Shown one piece after another: positions 1-8,648 of a DNA stretch of 64,000 nt (the first letter of the stretch is position 1; each line of letters starts with the position of its first letter). Origin of the DNA: Dyadobacter sp. CY343 (GTDB taxonomy: Bacteria > Bacteroidota > Bacteroidia > Cytophagales > Spirosomataceae); contig NZ_JAJUXK010000002.1 in assembly GCF_021390335.1 (NCBI RefSeq), positions 62,001-126,000 of the forward strand, given 5' to 3'. The notes beneath the pieces were generated by a model, which had not been told where the DNA came from, did no database searches, and saw nothing but the letters and a program-made list of their open reading frames with translations. A program made the position numbers and the translations under genes.

Positions 1-953
1 CGAGCCTGGAAGAAGACAGGGTGGTGGACAGGGCTTATGCAGGCGCTCCGTCGGGTACGATGAAATCGCTGGCTGCCGCGCTGGCACTGATCTTCGGATT
101 CGGGCTGCCGTTTGGGATCGTGTACATGAGAATCCACTTTACATCCAAAATCGAAGACGTTTCCGAGATCACTGATGCTGTTAAGATTCCTGTAATCGGA
201 GAATTGTTGCTTGAAACGGGTAAAAAGAAGGTGCCTGCCAACAGTAACTGGACTACCGCGATCAGCGAGCAGATCAGGGCGATACGGATCAGGTTACAGC
301 ATATTTACAGCGATAAAAGAAAGGGTAGGGTCATTCTGATCACGTCCAGCGTGGCAGGCGAGGGGAAAAGCTTTTTAAGCAGCAACCTGGCACTGGCTAC
401 GGCGTTCGCAGGAAGAAAAACCGTGTTGGTTGAACTTGATCTGCGCAAACCAAAGATCCTTAAAAACTTCAAAATGGACAGCTCGCTTCCCGGTGTGAGC
501 GATTACCTGGCCGGAGAAACGTCGGTTGACAAGATCATTCAAAATTCGAATGCTGACGCTTACCTGGATATTATCGGCAGCGGAACCGCGCTACCAAATC
601 CATCGCAAATCCTTGAAAACGGCGAATTGCAGCAGTTAATACAGGATCTGGCGAACGTTTATGACGACATTATCATAGACAGCCCACCCGTGCATTTGAT
701 TTCAGACGCATTGCTTTTCGCTAAAATGGCTGATCTGACGCTTTATGTGATGAGACAGGGCGTGACCAGCAAATCGGAACTTGCGTTCATTAAAGATCTG
801 CAAAGGCAGAATCATTTGCCCAACCTGAATATTGTGTTCAATGGCGTGCAAAGCCGTAAATACGGATATGGATACAGCTACGATATGAACTATTACGATC
901 AGAAACCCGGCATTCTGAGCCCGGTGTTCAGCAATTTCGCTGACCGTTTCTAG
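1..953 (+). CDS. Wzc-like polysaccharide co-polymerase / BY-kinase, C-terminal part (5' truncated by window)
   Basis: The reading frame is open from base 3, so the gene begins outside the window; the GTG at 21 is not a real start. What is visible is the second membrane helix (hydrophobic stretch at about 55-150 bp) followed by a cytoplasmic bacterial tyrosine kinase domain. The Walker A motif is SSVAGEGKS, the A' motif is LDLRKP and the Walker B motif is DDIIIDSPP. A C-terminal tyrosine cluster (YGYGYSYDMNYY) is the usual autophosphorylation tail. In the family the kinase phosphorylation cycle controls chain length and export of capsule or EPS. It heads the polysaccharide operon that follows, with 49 bp to the flippase gene. 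Family assignment is firm; the polymer is unknown. Confidence 0.93.
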   Translation, partial: SLEEDRVVDRAYAGAPSGTMKSLAAALALIFGFGLPFGIVYMRIHFTSKIEDVSEITDAVKIPVIGELLLETGKKKVPANSNWTTAISEQIRAIRIRLQHIYSDKRKGRVILITSSVAGEGKSFLSSNLALATAFAGRKTVLVELDLRKPKILKNFKMDSSLPGVSDYLAGETSVDKIIQNSNADAYLDIIGSGTALPNPSQILENGELQQLIQDLANVYDDIIIDSPPVHLISDALLFAKMADLTLYVMRQGVTSKSELAFIKDLQRQNHLPNLNIVFNGVQSRKYGYGYSYDMNYYDQKPGILSPVFSNFADRF

Positions 954-1002
954 GTAAGTCAATACATTAAGAACAGCCAGAACAGACTGTAACTACTCAA
1001 CG

Positions 1003-2355
1003 ATGGACAAAAGTAATTCGATGAAGCAACTGGGCAAGAACTTCTTGTCGCTTACCCTGGTGCAGATAGGAAATTACGTGCTGCCGATCCTTTCGGTGCC
1101 CGTCATTTCCAGGATAATCGGCCCGGAGAAATATGGTTTGATCAATTTTGCAGTCGCCTATGTTGCCTATTTCACCCTTCTTGTCAGTTATAGTTTTGAC
1201 TTTTCGGCTACCAGAAAACTGCTGAAAGATCCCGATAATGTTGACTATCGGAGCGAAGTTTTCAGTGAAGTTTTTTATACCCAATGCCTGCTGTTTTTAG
1301 TGGCGACCAGTGTGTTTGTCGCAACGTTATTTCTGGTGCCCGATTTTGCATCCAACAGACTGGTAATCATATTCTCCTACCTGGTTTGTGTAGCCTCATT
1401 ATTTACACAAAACTGGCTTTTCCAGGCGATGCAGGATCTTACGAAAGTGGCTATTTTCAACCTCACCAGTAAGCTGCTTTTTACGATTTCTATTTTGTTT
1501 TTTGTAAGAAAAAATGAAGACTATATCTGGCAGCCACTTTTAATAGGATTGATACAAACCGGAATCGCGGTCTGGTCTTTTGTGTGGGCATTAAAGAATT
1601 ATAAGATCAAATTTCTGCGCTTCAATCTGAAAAGATGTTTCAATGTATTGTGGGAAGAAAGGATCATTTTCTTTTCGCTGATTTTCGTCAATCTTTATTC
1701 CAGTACCAATACCGTCATATTGGGTTTGTACCAGAATCCGGAGCAGGTAGGATTTTACACTTCGGCTCAGAGACTGATCGTTATCGCACAATCAGTTTTA
1801 ACAATGCCACTGGCGCAGGCGTTTTACCCATATATTGGCCGCGCATTCTCGGAAAGTAAGGAAAGCGGACTGCGCGTTGCGCAAAAACTAATTCCATTGA
1901 TTGTCCTTTTTATTGGCAGCGCCTCGGTATTCATATTTGTATTCGGCCCACTGGTGATCAGGTTGTTTTACGGAGAGAAGTTTGAGGCTGCTATTCCTGT
2001 ATTTCAAATGCTCGCAATTATTCCGCTGTTATTCGCGCTTAATAATGTGCTTGGAATTCAGATCATGGTAAATCTCAAAATGGACAAACACTTCTTTACA
2101 ATATCTGCGCTTGCGGGAATTATCAGTATCTCTTTGAACCTGTTGATCGTCAGACAATGGGGCTACATGGGAACGTCGGCTAACTGGCTTTTTACCGAGA
2201 TATTCCTGTTCGTTAGTATGTATGTGGTATTGAAAAGAAAAGGACTTAACCCGATCAACGGGGAGTTTTTCAGATTCCAGAGTATATCGGAATTATTAAA
2301 CCCGATGGTCAAAAAAATGTATGCAACAGTAAGGCCAGCTAATAAGGGATTGTAA
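1003..2355 (+). CDS. Wzx-like oligosaccharide flippase (MOP superfamily)
   Basis: A 450-residue, very hydrophobic protein with about 12-14 predicted membrane segments. The N-terminus (LSLTLVQIGNYVLPILSVP, then ISRIIGPEKYGLINFA) is the typical start of polysaccharide biosynthesis flippases of the MOP/MATE superfamily. Such proteins move undecaprenyl-linked repeat units from the inner to the outer face of the cytoplasmic membrane, where Wzy polymerises them. It sits between the kinase/co-polymerase and the Wzy candidate, the classic order of a Wzx/Wzy-dependent cluster. Start chosen at the first ATG after a 49-bp gap; MKQLGKNF six residues in is an alternative. Confidence 0.9.
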   Translation: MDKSNSMKQLGKNFLSLTLVQIGNYVLPILSVPVISRIIGPEKYGLINFAVAYVAYFTLLVSYSFDFSATRKLLKDPDNVDYRSEVFSEVFYTQCLLFLVATSVFVATLFLVPDFASNRLVIIFSYLVCVASLFTQNWLFQAMQDLTKVAIFNLTSKLLFTISILFFVRKNEDYIWQPLLIGLIQTGIAVWSFVWALKNYKIKFLRFNLKRCFNVLWEERIIFFSLIFVNLYSSTNTVILGLYQNPEQVGFYTSAQRLIVIAQSVLTMPLAQAFYPYIGRAFSESKESGLRVAQKLIPLIVLFIGSASVFIFVFGPLVIRLFYGEKFEAAIPVFQMLAIIPLLFALNNVLGIQIMVNLKMDKHFFTISALAGIISISLNLLIVRQWGYMGTSANWLFTEIFLFVSMYVVLKRKGLNPINGEFFRFQSISELLNPMVKKMYATVRPANKGL

Positions 2356-2401
2356 CGTACACTAACAACCGTAATCATCCGGCACTCCACGAAATAATAA
2401 A

Positions 2402-3700
2402 ATGATACTAACGCTCAACGGTGAAAATATCGGCTCAGCTGAAATGACAACAGGCAAATACCAGAACCTCAAATTTGCATTTGTTGTATTCGCTACGTTG
2501 GTAAGCAGCCATTTGTTTGCATTTCATGGAGTAAATGGAAGGATATTCGATGTGCTCGAAATTGTGGTAGTGGTCGCTTGTATTGGAATTCTGATCGTAT
2601 CAAAAGACAGATCGCCTGCCATTTCTATTTTCGGGACCAATGTAAAGCTGTTCCTGATCATACCGCTTATTAGCGCGCTCGGTGCAGCGGCATTTCACGG
2701 TCAGGAATTGCATTGGTCAGTGTCGGTAATCCGAACCAATTTTTTCTGGCTGCTCTATTTCGTCGTTCGCGTTTTCAATATCGATACCAAGCGTATTGTG
2801 TATTTAATAGCGACTATCGGAGTAATATGGTGCATAATTACGATCGTGCAGCAATTTACTTATCCGATGATCCTGTTTTATAACAGAGACGGCGAAGACG
2901 GACAGGAACTGTTGCGCGGGAATATTTACAGGTTTATGATCGACCCTCATTATTTCGGGGTATTTATGACCATTTATTTTTATTGCGAATCCCTCAGAAA
3001 ACAGAAATTCGTTTATATGCTATTCGTCCTGCTAGGACTGGCCGGACTCTATTATTTCGGTACCCGACAAGTAGCGGCTGCGGTGCTGGGTTGCATGGCG
3101 ATATTTACTTTGAGCCTGAAAGGAAGGACCCAAATTATGGCACTCGGCGTGGCGCTGGCGCTTTCCTGTTTTGCTTATGCATTCAGCGATGTATTGTTCG
3201 GCAGCTTTGTCGAGCTCACCAACGATCAGCTAAATTCAAACGAAGACGATATCCGTAATATCGCTGCCGACTTTTTCCTGTTTGACTACTGGCCTCACTG
3301 GATGACCGTTTTTACCGGAAATGGGATGGAAAATCACAATTCGCATTACGGAATGGAAATGCTCCGGATGAATCAGGAGTTAGGATTGTACAGGAGCGAC
3401 GTCGGCTTGATCGGTGCATTCAATCTGTTCGGTATCTTTTATGTGATCAATATTTTATGGGTAAATATTAAAGGGATCAGCAGCCGCTATTATACAGGTG
3501 AAACCAAATATCTCAGGTTATTCTTTGTCTATTCTCTGGTATTAGTTTGGATCAGTGAACATTATTCTTATGCAGCTGCAATTCCGTTTTTCTGTTTTCT
3601 TTTTTATCTCGTTGAATGGTCTTACACACAGAAAATAATGATAAGAACGATTGAACCTGCTGAATATGAGCATGAAACTCGTGTTGCAGAACCAGCGTAA
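2402..3700 (+). CDS. Wzy-like O-antigen/EPS polymerase, multi-pass membrane protein
   Basis: A 432-residue membrane protein with about ten hydrophobic segments and one long periplasmic-type loop in its second half (around residues 260-330, containing DDIRNIAADFFLFDYWPHW). That topology is typical of Wzy/WaaL-type polymerases, which have little sequence identity to each other. The assignment rests on topology plus position directly after the flippase and before modifying enzymes and glycosyltransferases. The proposed role is joining lipid-linked repeat units in the periplasm. Start at 2402 (ATG); MTTGKYQN fourteen residues later is also possible. Only 12 bp separate it from the acyltransferase gene, so co-transcription is likely. 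Confidence 0.75.
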   Translation: MILTLNGENIGSAEMTTGKYQNLKFAFVVFATLVSSHLFAFHGVNGRIFDVLEIVVVVACIGILIVSKDRSPAISIFGTNVKLFLIIPLISALGAAAFHGQELHWSVSVIRTNFFWLLYFVVRVFNIDTKRIVYLIATIGVIWCIITIVQQFTYPMILFYNRDGEDGQELLRGNIYRFMIDPHYFGVFMTIYFYCESLRKQKFVYMLFVLLGLAGLYYFGTRQVAAAVLGCMAIFTLSLKGRTQIMALGVALALSCFAYAFSDVLFGSFVELTNDQLNSNEDDIRNIAADFFLFDYWPHWMTVFTGNGMENHNSHYGMEMLRMNQELGLYRSDVGLIGAFNLFGIFYVINILWVNIKGISSRYYTGETKYLRLFFVYSLVLVWISEHYSYAAAIPFFCFLFYLVEWSYTQKIMIRTIEPAEYEHETRVAEPA

Positions 3701-3712
3701 ACCCCTTAAAAC

Positions 3713-4936
3713 ATGGAACAAGTTTTACTTCAGGAAACGGAAAAGCCGATAATTTCTGCTCAGGAAAAGAAACCGATCAAACACAGCTCCGAAAGAAAAC
3801 CCGGACTGGATGCATTACGCGCGATCGCCATACTTTTGGTTGTCTGGTACCATTCGTTCGGAATATTGAAACCGCTTTTTACGATTCCTGTCATTGGCCA
3901 GGTGTTCAAGAAAATGTATGTCGCTTCCACCTGGATCGGTCCGCTGGGAGTAGATCTGTTTTTTGTTCTGAGCGGCTTTCTGATCGGTTCTATTTTAATT
4001 AAGATTTTCCTGAAAGAAGAGCGGTTCACTTTCAAAACAATTGTTAATTTCTGGATGAGAAGGTGGTTGCGTACTGTACCCAACTATTACTTCATGCTGG
4101 TGGTTTGCTTTATGCTTTACAGCTATTTGTATAACACCGAATTCAACTGGAAATATTTCCTGTTCATACAAAACCTGACATCTGCGCACCCTCCGTTTTT
4201 CGGTGAAGCTTGGAGCCTGGCAGTCGAGGAATGGTTTTATCTGACAGTCCCGGCCGCTCTGATGATCGTTAATTATCTGGCAAAAGGTAGCAGCAAAAAC
4301 CGGATCCTGCTTTACACATTCAGCGCTTATCTGATCCTGTTTATTTCATTAAGATTTGTAAAATCCCTTACCGGAAATGATATCAATCTGGATACGGATA
4401 TTAGGAAAGTAGTTGTATTCCGTTTGGATGCAATAATGTACGGAGTGATCGTCGCGCTTGCCTTTCAGAACGCCCGCGCATTTCTGCTTAAATGGAAAAA
4501 GCCGCTGGCCGTCATCGGGCTGATCGGGTCGTTTTTAGCGGTGGCGGTTGTCTTTATGATTTTTGAGAAAACGAATTGGTATAACGACAATAGCATAGTC
4601 AAGCTGCTGATCAACAGTTCTTTCTACACTGTCATGCCTATTTTCTTTGCTATGTTATTGCCGCACGCGGTATTCGTAAAAAAGATAAAATACAGATTAC
4701 TGCGTGATGCGGTAATGCACATCAGTCTCATTTCATATTCAATGTACCTGATTCATTATTCGCTTATCTATATTCCGTTTTTCGAGAAATATGAGACCAG
4801 TTCCATATCGATGTCGATCCTTTTATATGTGACTTATTGGGTCCTCGTTTTTATCGTATCTGCAATCAATTACAGATTCATTGAAGCACCAGTCATGAAA
4901 TTAAGAAACCGGATCAGCCCCGAGAAGGCGCATTAA
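3713..4936 (+). CDS. Acyltransferase 3 family protein (OafA-like)
   Basis: A 407-residue integral membrane O-acyltransferase. The family signature appears early as LDALRAIAILLVVWYH, with the conserved Arg and His, then GVDLFFVLSGFLI; the C-terminal part has SYSMYLIHYSLIY. Around ten membrane helices are predicted. Family members transfer acetyl or other acyl groups from the cytoplasm onto sugars of exported polysaccharides, so this is probably an O-acetylase of the EPS repeat unit. It follows the polymerase by 12 bp. Acceptor and acyl group cannot be read from sequence. A fragment of the same family lies near 40.9 kb. Confidence 0.9.
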   Translation: MEQVLLQETEKPIISAQEKKPIKHSSERKPGLDALRAIAILLVVWYHSFGILKPLFTIPVIGQVFKKMYVASTWIGPLGVDLFFVLSGFLIGSILIKIFLKEERFTFKTIVNFWMRRWLRTVPNYYFMLVVCFMLYSYLYNTEFNWKYFLFIQNLTSAHPPFFGEAWSLAVEEWFYLTVPAALMIVNYLAKGSSKNRILLYTFSAYLILFISLRFVKSLTGNDINLDTDIRKVVVFRLDAIMYGVIVALAFQNARAFLLKWKKPLAVIGLIGSFLAVAVVFMIFEKTNWYNDNSIVKLLINSSFYTVMPIFFAMLLPHAVFVKKIKYRLLRDAVMHISLISYSMYLIHYSLIYIPFFEKYETSSISMSILLYVTYWVLVFIVSAINYRFIEAPVMKLRNRISPEKAH

Positions 4937-4988
4937 TATCACCTAACTCTATCTGCTTATTTACCCTCCTCAATTTATTAAATCGTCA

Positions 4989-5942
4989 ATGAAATCCGAC
5001 CAAAAGTTAGCCATAGTGATTCCCGCATTCAAAAGCGAGTATCTCTTCGACACACTGGAGTCGATCCGAAATCAGACCTGTAAAGACTTTACCGTTTACA
5101 TTGGTGATGATGGCAGTCCCAATAATCTGTTCAAAATCATCAAGGATTTTACCTACGATCTGGACATTGTTTACAAGCGGTTTGAGCATAATATGGGCGC
5201 GCAAAATCTGGTAGGACATTGGGAGCGCTCGGTGGCGATGACGAACAATGAAGAGTGGATCTGGCTCTTTTCCGATGACGATGTGATGGATCCGAATTGC
5301 GTGAGCTCATTTTACAAATCACTCAATAGCGGCGTTAAGGCTGACCTTTTTCACTTTGACATTGATATCATCGACGGCGAAAGCAAAACGATCAAGAAAT
5401 GCAGCAATTATCCTGCTGTATTAAGAGTTGAAAATTTCTTCGCAGAGCGCATTCGTCATAAAATTCACAGCTCGGTTGTCGAGTACATTTTCAGGAGAAG
5501 CGTTTATTATCGGGAAGATGGTTTTCAAAACTACGATCTCGCATGGTGTTCCGATGATGCAACGTGGATTAAGTTCGGCCGGAAATCGGATATTGTTACC
5601 ATCCCATACGCGCGTGTTTCGTGGCGTTTCAGCGGATCCAATATCTCTTCCAATCTGAAACAAAAATCGGTTGTACTCCGGAAACTGGAATCCAATGTTC
5701 AGCATATTCAGTGGGTTGCAGACTATTTCAAAGCCAATAATATTTCAGAAGAGACTTCGAATCTGGATAAATTTAAATGGGCTTTTTCAGTCGTGATATT
5801 ATCCACGGCCGTTTCGGTAAGAGAAAGATATCGGCTTGGCTTATCGGTAGTTAACACGCTCGGATATTCGCGAATTGCTCCGCTTGCTATGGCTTATCTG
5901 ATGTATTGGGATGTGAAAAGATCCATATTGCCAAGCCGATAG
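4989..5942 (+). CDS. Family 2 glycosyltransferase
   Basis: A 317-residue GT-A fold glycosyltransferase. The N-terminus LAIVIPAFKSEYLFDTLESI followed by YIGDDGSPNN gives the nucleotide-sugar binding start, and FSDDDVMDP is the metal-binding DxD-type motif near residue 98. It would add one sugar to the growing lipid-linked repeat at the cytoplasmic membrane face. No membrane helix is obvious. It lies 52 bp after the acyltransferase and 25 bp before a second GT2. Donor and acceptor sugars cannot be deduced. Confidence 0.88.
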   Translation: MKSDQKLAIVIPAFKSEYLFDTLESIRNQTCKDFTVYIGDDGSPNNLFKIIKDFTYDLDIVYKRFEHNMGAQNLVGHWERSVAMTNNEEWIWLFSDDDVMDPNCVSSFYKSLNSGVKADLFHFDIDIIDGESKTIKKCSNYPAVLRVENFFAERIRHKIHSSVVEYIFRRSVYYREDGFQNYDLAWCSDDATWIKFGRKSDIVTIPYARVSWRFSGSNISSNLKQKSVVLRKLESNVQHIQWVADYFKANNISEETSNLDKFKWAFSVVILSTAVSVRERYRLGLSVVNTLGYSRIAPLAMAYLMYWDVKRSILPSR

Positions 5943-5967
5943 TTTCCTCAACGTTAAAAAGAAGTTT

Positions 5968-6951
5968 ATGCCAGCATTATCCATTATTGTTCCCGTTTAT
6001 AATAAGGAACAATACGTAGAATCCTCTCTTAATTCGATATTAAACCAGTCTTTCACTGACTTCGAAGTAATCGTAGTCAACGATGGATCCACCGATTCGA
6101 GCCCGGCCAGATGTGATGCATTTGCCCGCCGCGACCCGCGCATTACCGTTGTGCACCAAAATAACCAGGGCGTTTCGGAGGCCAGAAATGCAGGAGTTAA
6201 ACTGGCGACCGGCAGGTATATCGGATTTGTCGATTGCGACGATGAGCTTGAAAAGGATATGTATGAAATTTTGCTAACTAATATATCTGACTTCAAGGCT
6301 GACATCTCCATGTGCGGCGTCAAAAAAACAACGCTGAACAACCAGACCTCGGATAGTACAGCTCAGGAATTACAGTTATTTAATAAAAAGGAGGCGCTTG
6401 TCGCATTGCTGAACAACGATTTTCCGATCAGCGTTTATGACAAGATATACAGAGCTGATCTGGCTAAGTCGGTATTGTTTACCGGGCATATTTATGAGGA
6501 TATGTTTTACAATTTCAATGTGCTTCAAAAGGCTTCGAAGGTGATACGGACGAGCAGTGAAAAGTATAATTACATTGTCCGGGAGAATTCGGAAAGCATG
6601 GCCAGGTTCAGCAAGAAGTACATGAATATCCTGGATTTCTCTACCAAAATGTTGGCGCAAAGTAGAAATGCAGACCGGGAAATACTGGAATCTGCGGTGA
6701 TGTTTGACTTTGTTACCAATATCTCTCTTTTGAATCTGCTGATCTTGTCTGATGCAAGTGAATATGCGGCTGAGTACAAACTGATTTCAGATAATCTATC
6801 GAAATACAGGGATTATCCGAAGAACGCAACGGTTCGCAGCAAGCATAAATATGCGTTGTCTATTTTCCTGTTTCAACCTGTTGTGTACAAATACCTGCTT
6901 CGGCTGTATTGCCAGTTTGCGGATTCGGATGTATTAAGAAGAACGAAATAA
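5968..6951 (+). CDS. Family 2 glycosyltransferase
   Basis: A 327-residue GT2 enzyme with the standard N-terminus (LSIIVPVYNKEQYVESSLNS), VNDGSTDSS for the nucleotide and GFVDCDDEL as the DxD region near residue 90. It resembles EpsJ/WfgS-type transferases of capsule operons and is probably cytoplasmic or peripherally membrane-bound. It belongs to the same transcription unit as its neighbours, with gaps of 25 and 31 bp. It is more canonical than the preceding GT2. The sugar specificity is unknown. Confidence 0.92.
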   Translation: MPALSIIVPVYNKEQYVESSLNSILNQSFTDFEVIVVNDGSTDSSPARCDAFARRDPRITVVHQNNQGVSEARNAGVKLATGRYIGFVDCDDELEKDMYEILLTNISDFKADISMCGVKKTTLNNQTSDSTAQELQLFNKKEALVALLNNDFPISVYDKIYRADLAKSVLFTGHIYEDMFYNFNVLQKASKVIRTSSEKYNYIVRENSESMARFSKKYMNILDFSTKMLAQSRNADREILESAVMFDFVTNISLLNLLILSDASEYAAEYKLISDNLSKYRDYPKNATVRSKHKYALSIFLFQPVVYKYLLRLYCQFADSDVLRRTK

Positions 6952-6982
6952 TATTCTCTTCTCCATATTTATAAAACACCAC

Positions 6983-7483
6983 ATGATCACATATATTTTT
7001 CAGGACTGGAAGAGCAACCAGCAAAATTCAAGGGGACGTTTCCTGATGGTTTTGTTCAGAATTGCGAGCTACTATTCTCGTGGCGGCATCGTTTCGCTCC
7101 TGCTTTTTCCCTATATCATATTTTACAAGATACTTGTGAATTTTATATTGGGAACAGAGATACCACACGATCTGAAAGCTGGAAAAGGGTTGCGCGTATT
7201 TCACGGACAAGCGCTGGTAGTTCATTCCAATACCGTTTTGGGATCCGATTGTACGCTGCGGCAATCCACCACGATCGGTAATAACGGGTCAAGTGATTCG
7301 TGCCCGGTAATTGGTAACCACGTTGATATTGGCGCGAATGTATGCATCATCGGAGATATAAGGATCGGCGATCATGTGAAGATCGGCGCGGGAAGTGTGG
7401 TCGTGAAAAGTATTCCTTCCTATTCTGTGGCGGTCGGTAATCCCGCACGAATTATCAGGCAGACAGAGCCTCAACTAGCGTAA
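6983..7483 (+). CDS. Hexapeptide-repeat acetyltransferase (serine acetyltransferase / WcaB-like)
   Basis: A 166-residue left-handed beta-helix protein. It shows the CysE-like lead-in GTEIPHDLKAGKGLRVFHG and then imperfect hexapeptide turns (VLGSDCTLRQSTTIG, VIGNHVDIGANVCIIG, RIGDHVKIGAGSVV), closing with VAVGNPARII. Proteins of this length inside polysaccharide operons are usually sugar O-acetyltransferases using acetyl-CoA, like WcaB of colanic acid synthesis, and not true serine acetyltransferases. The N-terminal 60 residues are hydrophobic, suggesting association with the membrane. It could give a second acetylation besides that of the acyltransferase-3 enzyme upstream. Confidence 0.88.
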   Translation: MITYIFQDWKSNQQNSRGRFLMVLFRIASYYSRGGIVSLLLFPYIIFYKILVNFILGTEIPHDLKAGKGLRVFHGQALVVHSNTVLGSDCTLRQSTTIGNNGSSDSCPVIGNHVDIGANVCIIGDIRIGDHVKIGAGSVVVKSIPSYSVAVGNPARIIRQTEPQLA

Positions 7484-7527
7484 GAATTTTACCCTCCTTT
7501 ATCATCAATAAGAAAAGTTTTTTCGAA

Positions 7528-8610
7528 ATGCCAGAACGCTCCCTTTTTCAACACGCATTGCACGTAGGTCCGCAATATAAAAATCACCGTGGCGGAATGG
7601 GCGCGGTAATTGCCTCCTACAATAAAAACATTTCTGATTTTCAGTTTGTATCTTCCTACGAAGGAAATTACAGCACATTGGCGAACGTTCCGTATTTCTT
7701 TGTTTCGCTTTTTAAATATGTTGGCGTATTGATAGCGAACAGGAAAATCAAGATCGTCCATATTCATGGCGCGCACAACGGAAGCTTCTTTCGGAAATAC
7801 ATATTGTTTCTGATTGCCAAATATGTGTTTGGAAAAGCGGTCGTATACCACAGCCACGGTTCCGATTTTCACATCTTTTATAATGGCAGCGGCGCGTTTG
7901 TGAAAAAGCTGGTCGCGCATTTCATCAACCACGCCGATCTGATCATTTGTCTTTCAATTCAATGGAACGATTTCTTCAAGGAGAATTTTTCCCCGAAACG
8001 AATTCATATTCTCGAAAACATTGTAGATCATCCGGATAAAACACCTGTGAGAAGACAAAAGCCGGTTCTTACGCTTTTATTCCTGGGATATATTGGCGAC
8101 AGAAAAGGTATTTACGATCTGGTTAATGTAATTATTGAAAATAAAGAGTTTTTCAACGGTCGGCTCAAACTATTGGTTGGGGGAAACGGCGAGTCGCAGA
8201 AACTGGAAGCTATTATTAAAACGCATTCGCTGGAAAACATCGTCGAATACGTAGGCTGGGTAACGGGCGAAAAGAAGGATGAACTGCTTTCTACGAGTGA
8301 TATTTTTATATTACCTTCTCATAATGAAGGGCTTCCGGTTTCTATATTGGAAGCAATGAGCTATAATCTGCCTATTATCTCTACTCCCGTTGGCGGCATT
8401 GGCGAGGTAGTGCGCGATAATGTGAACGGGTTCCTCGTCGAGCCTGGCAACAAAAAATCGATCCTCGAAAGCCTGAAAGCATTTGTGCTTTCGCCGGTAC
8501 TCGCATTGGAAATGGGCCAGCGGTCGTCGCTGATCTTGAAACCATATTATTCTAACTCGGTGATCCCGAAGCTGCATTCATTTTATACCGAGCTTCTGAC
8601 CGAAAAATAA
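7528..8610 (+). CDS. Family 4 glycosyltransferase
   Basis: A 360-residue GT-B glycosyltransferase. The N-terminal half contains GGMGAVIASY and the C-terminal half carries the GT4 donor-binding signature SHNEGLPVSILEAMSYNLPIISTPVGGIGEVV, whose Glu pair (E..E) is the family EX7E motif. Retaining transferases of this family use nucleotide sugars to extend lipid-linked oligosaccharides. The gene is 44 bp after the acetyltransferase and 38 bp before asnB. The substrate is not predictable from sequence. Confidence 0.92.
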   Translation: MPERSLFQHALHVGPQYKNHRGGMGAVIASYNKNISDFQFVSSYEGNYSTLANVPYFFVSLFKYVGVLIANRKIKIVHIHGAHNGSFFRKYILFLIAKYVFGKAVVYHSHGSDFHIFYNGSGAFVKKLVAHFINHADLIICLSIQWNDFFKENFSPKRIHILENIVDHPDKTPVRRQKPVLTLLFLGYIGDRKGIYDLVNVIIENKEFFNGRLKLLVGGNGESQKLEAIIKTHSLENIVEYVGWVTGEKKDELLSTSDIFILPSHNEGLPVSILEAMSYNLPIISTPVGGIGEVVRDNVNGFLVEPGNKKSILESLKAFVLSPVLALEMGQRSSLILKPYYSNSVIPKLHSFYTELLTEK

Positions 8611-8648
8611 TTTATCAAAAATATTAATAACCTTATCTCTCCTTTACT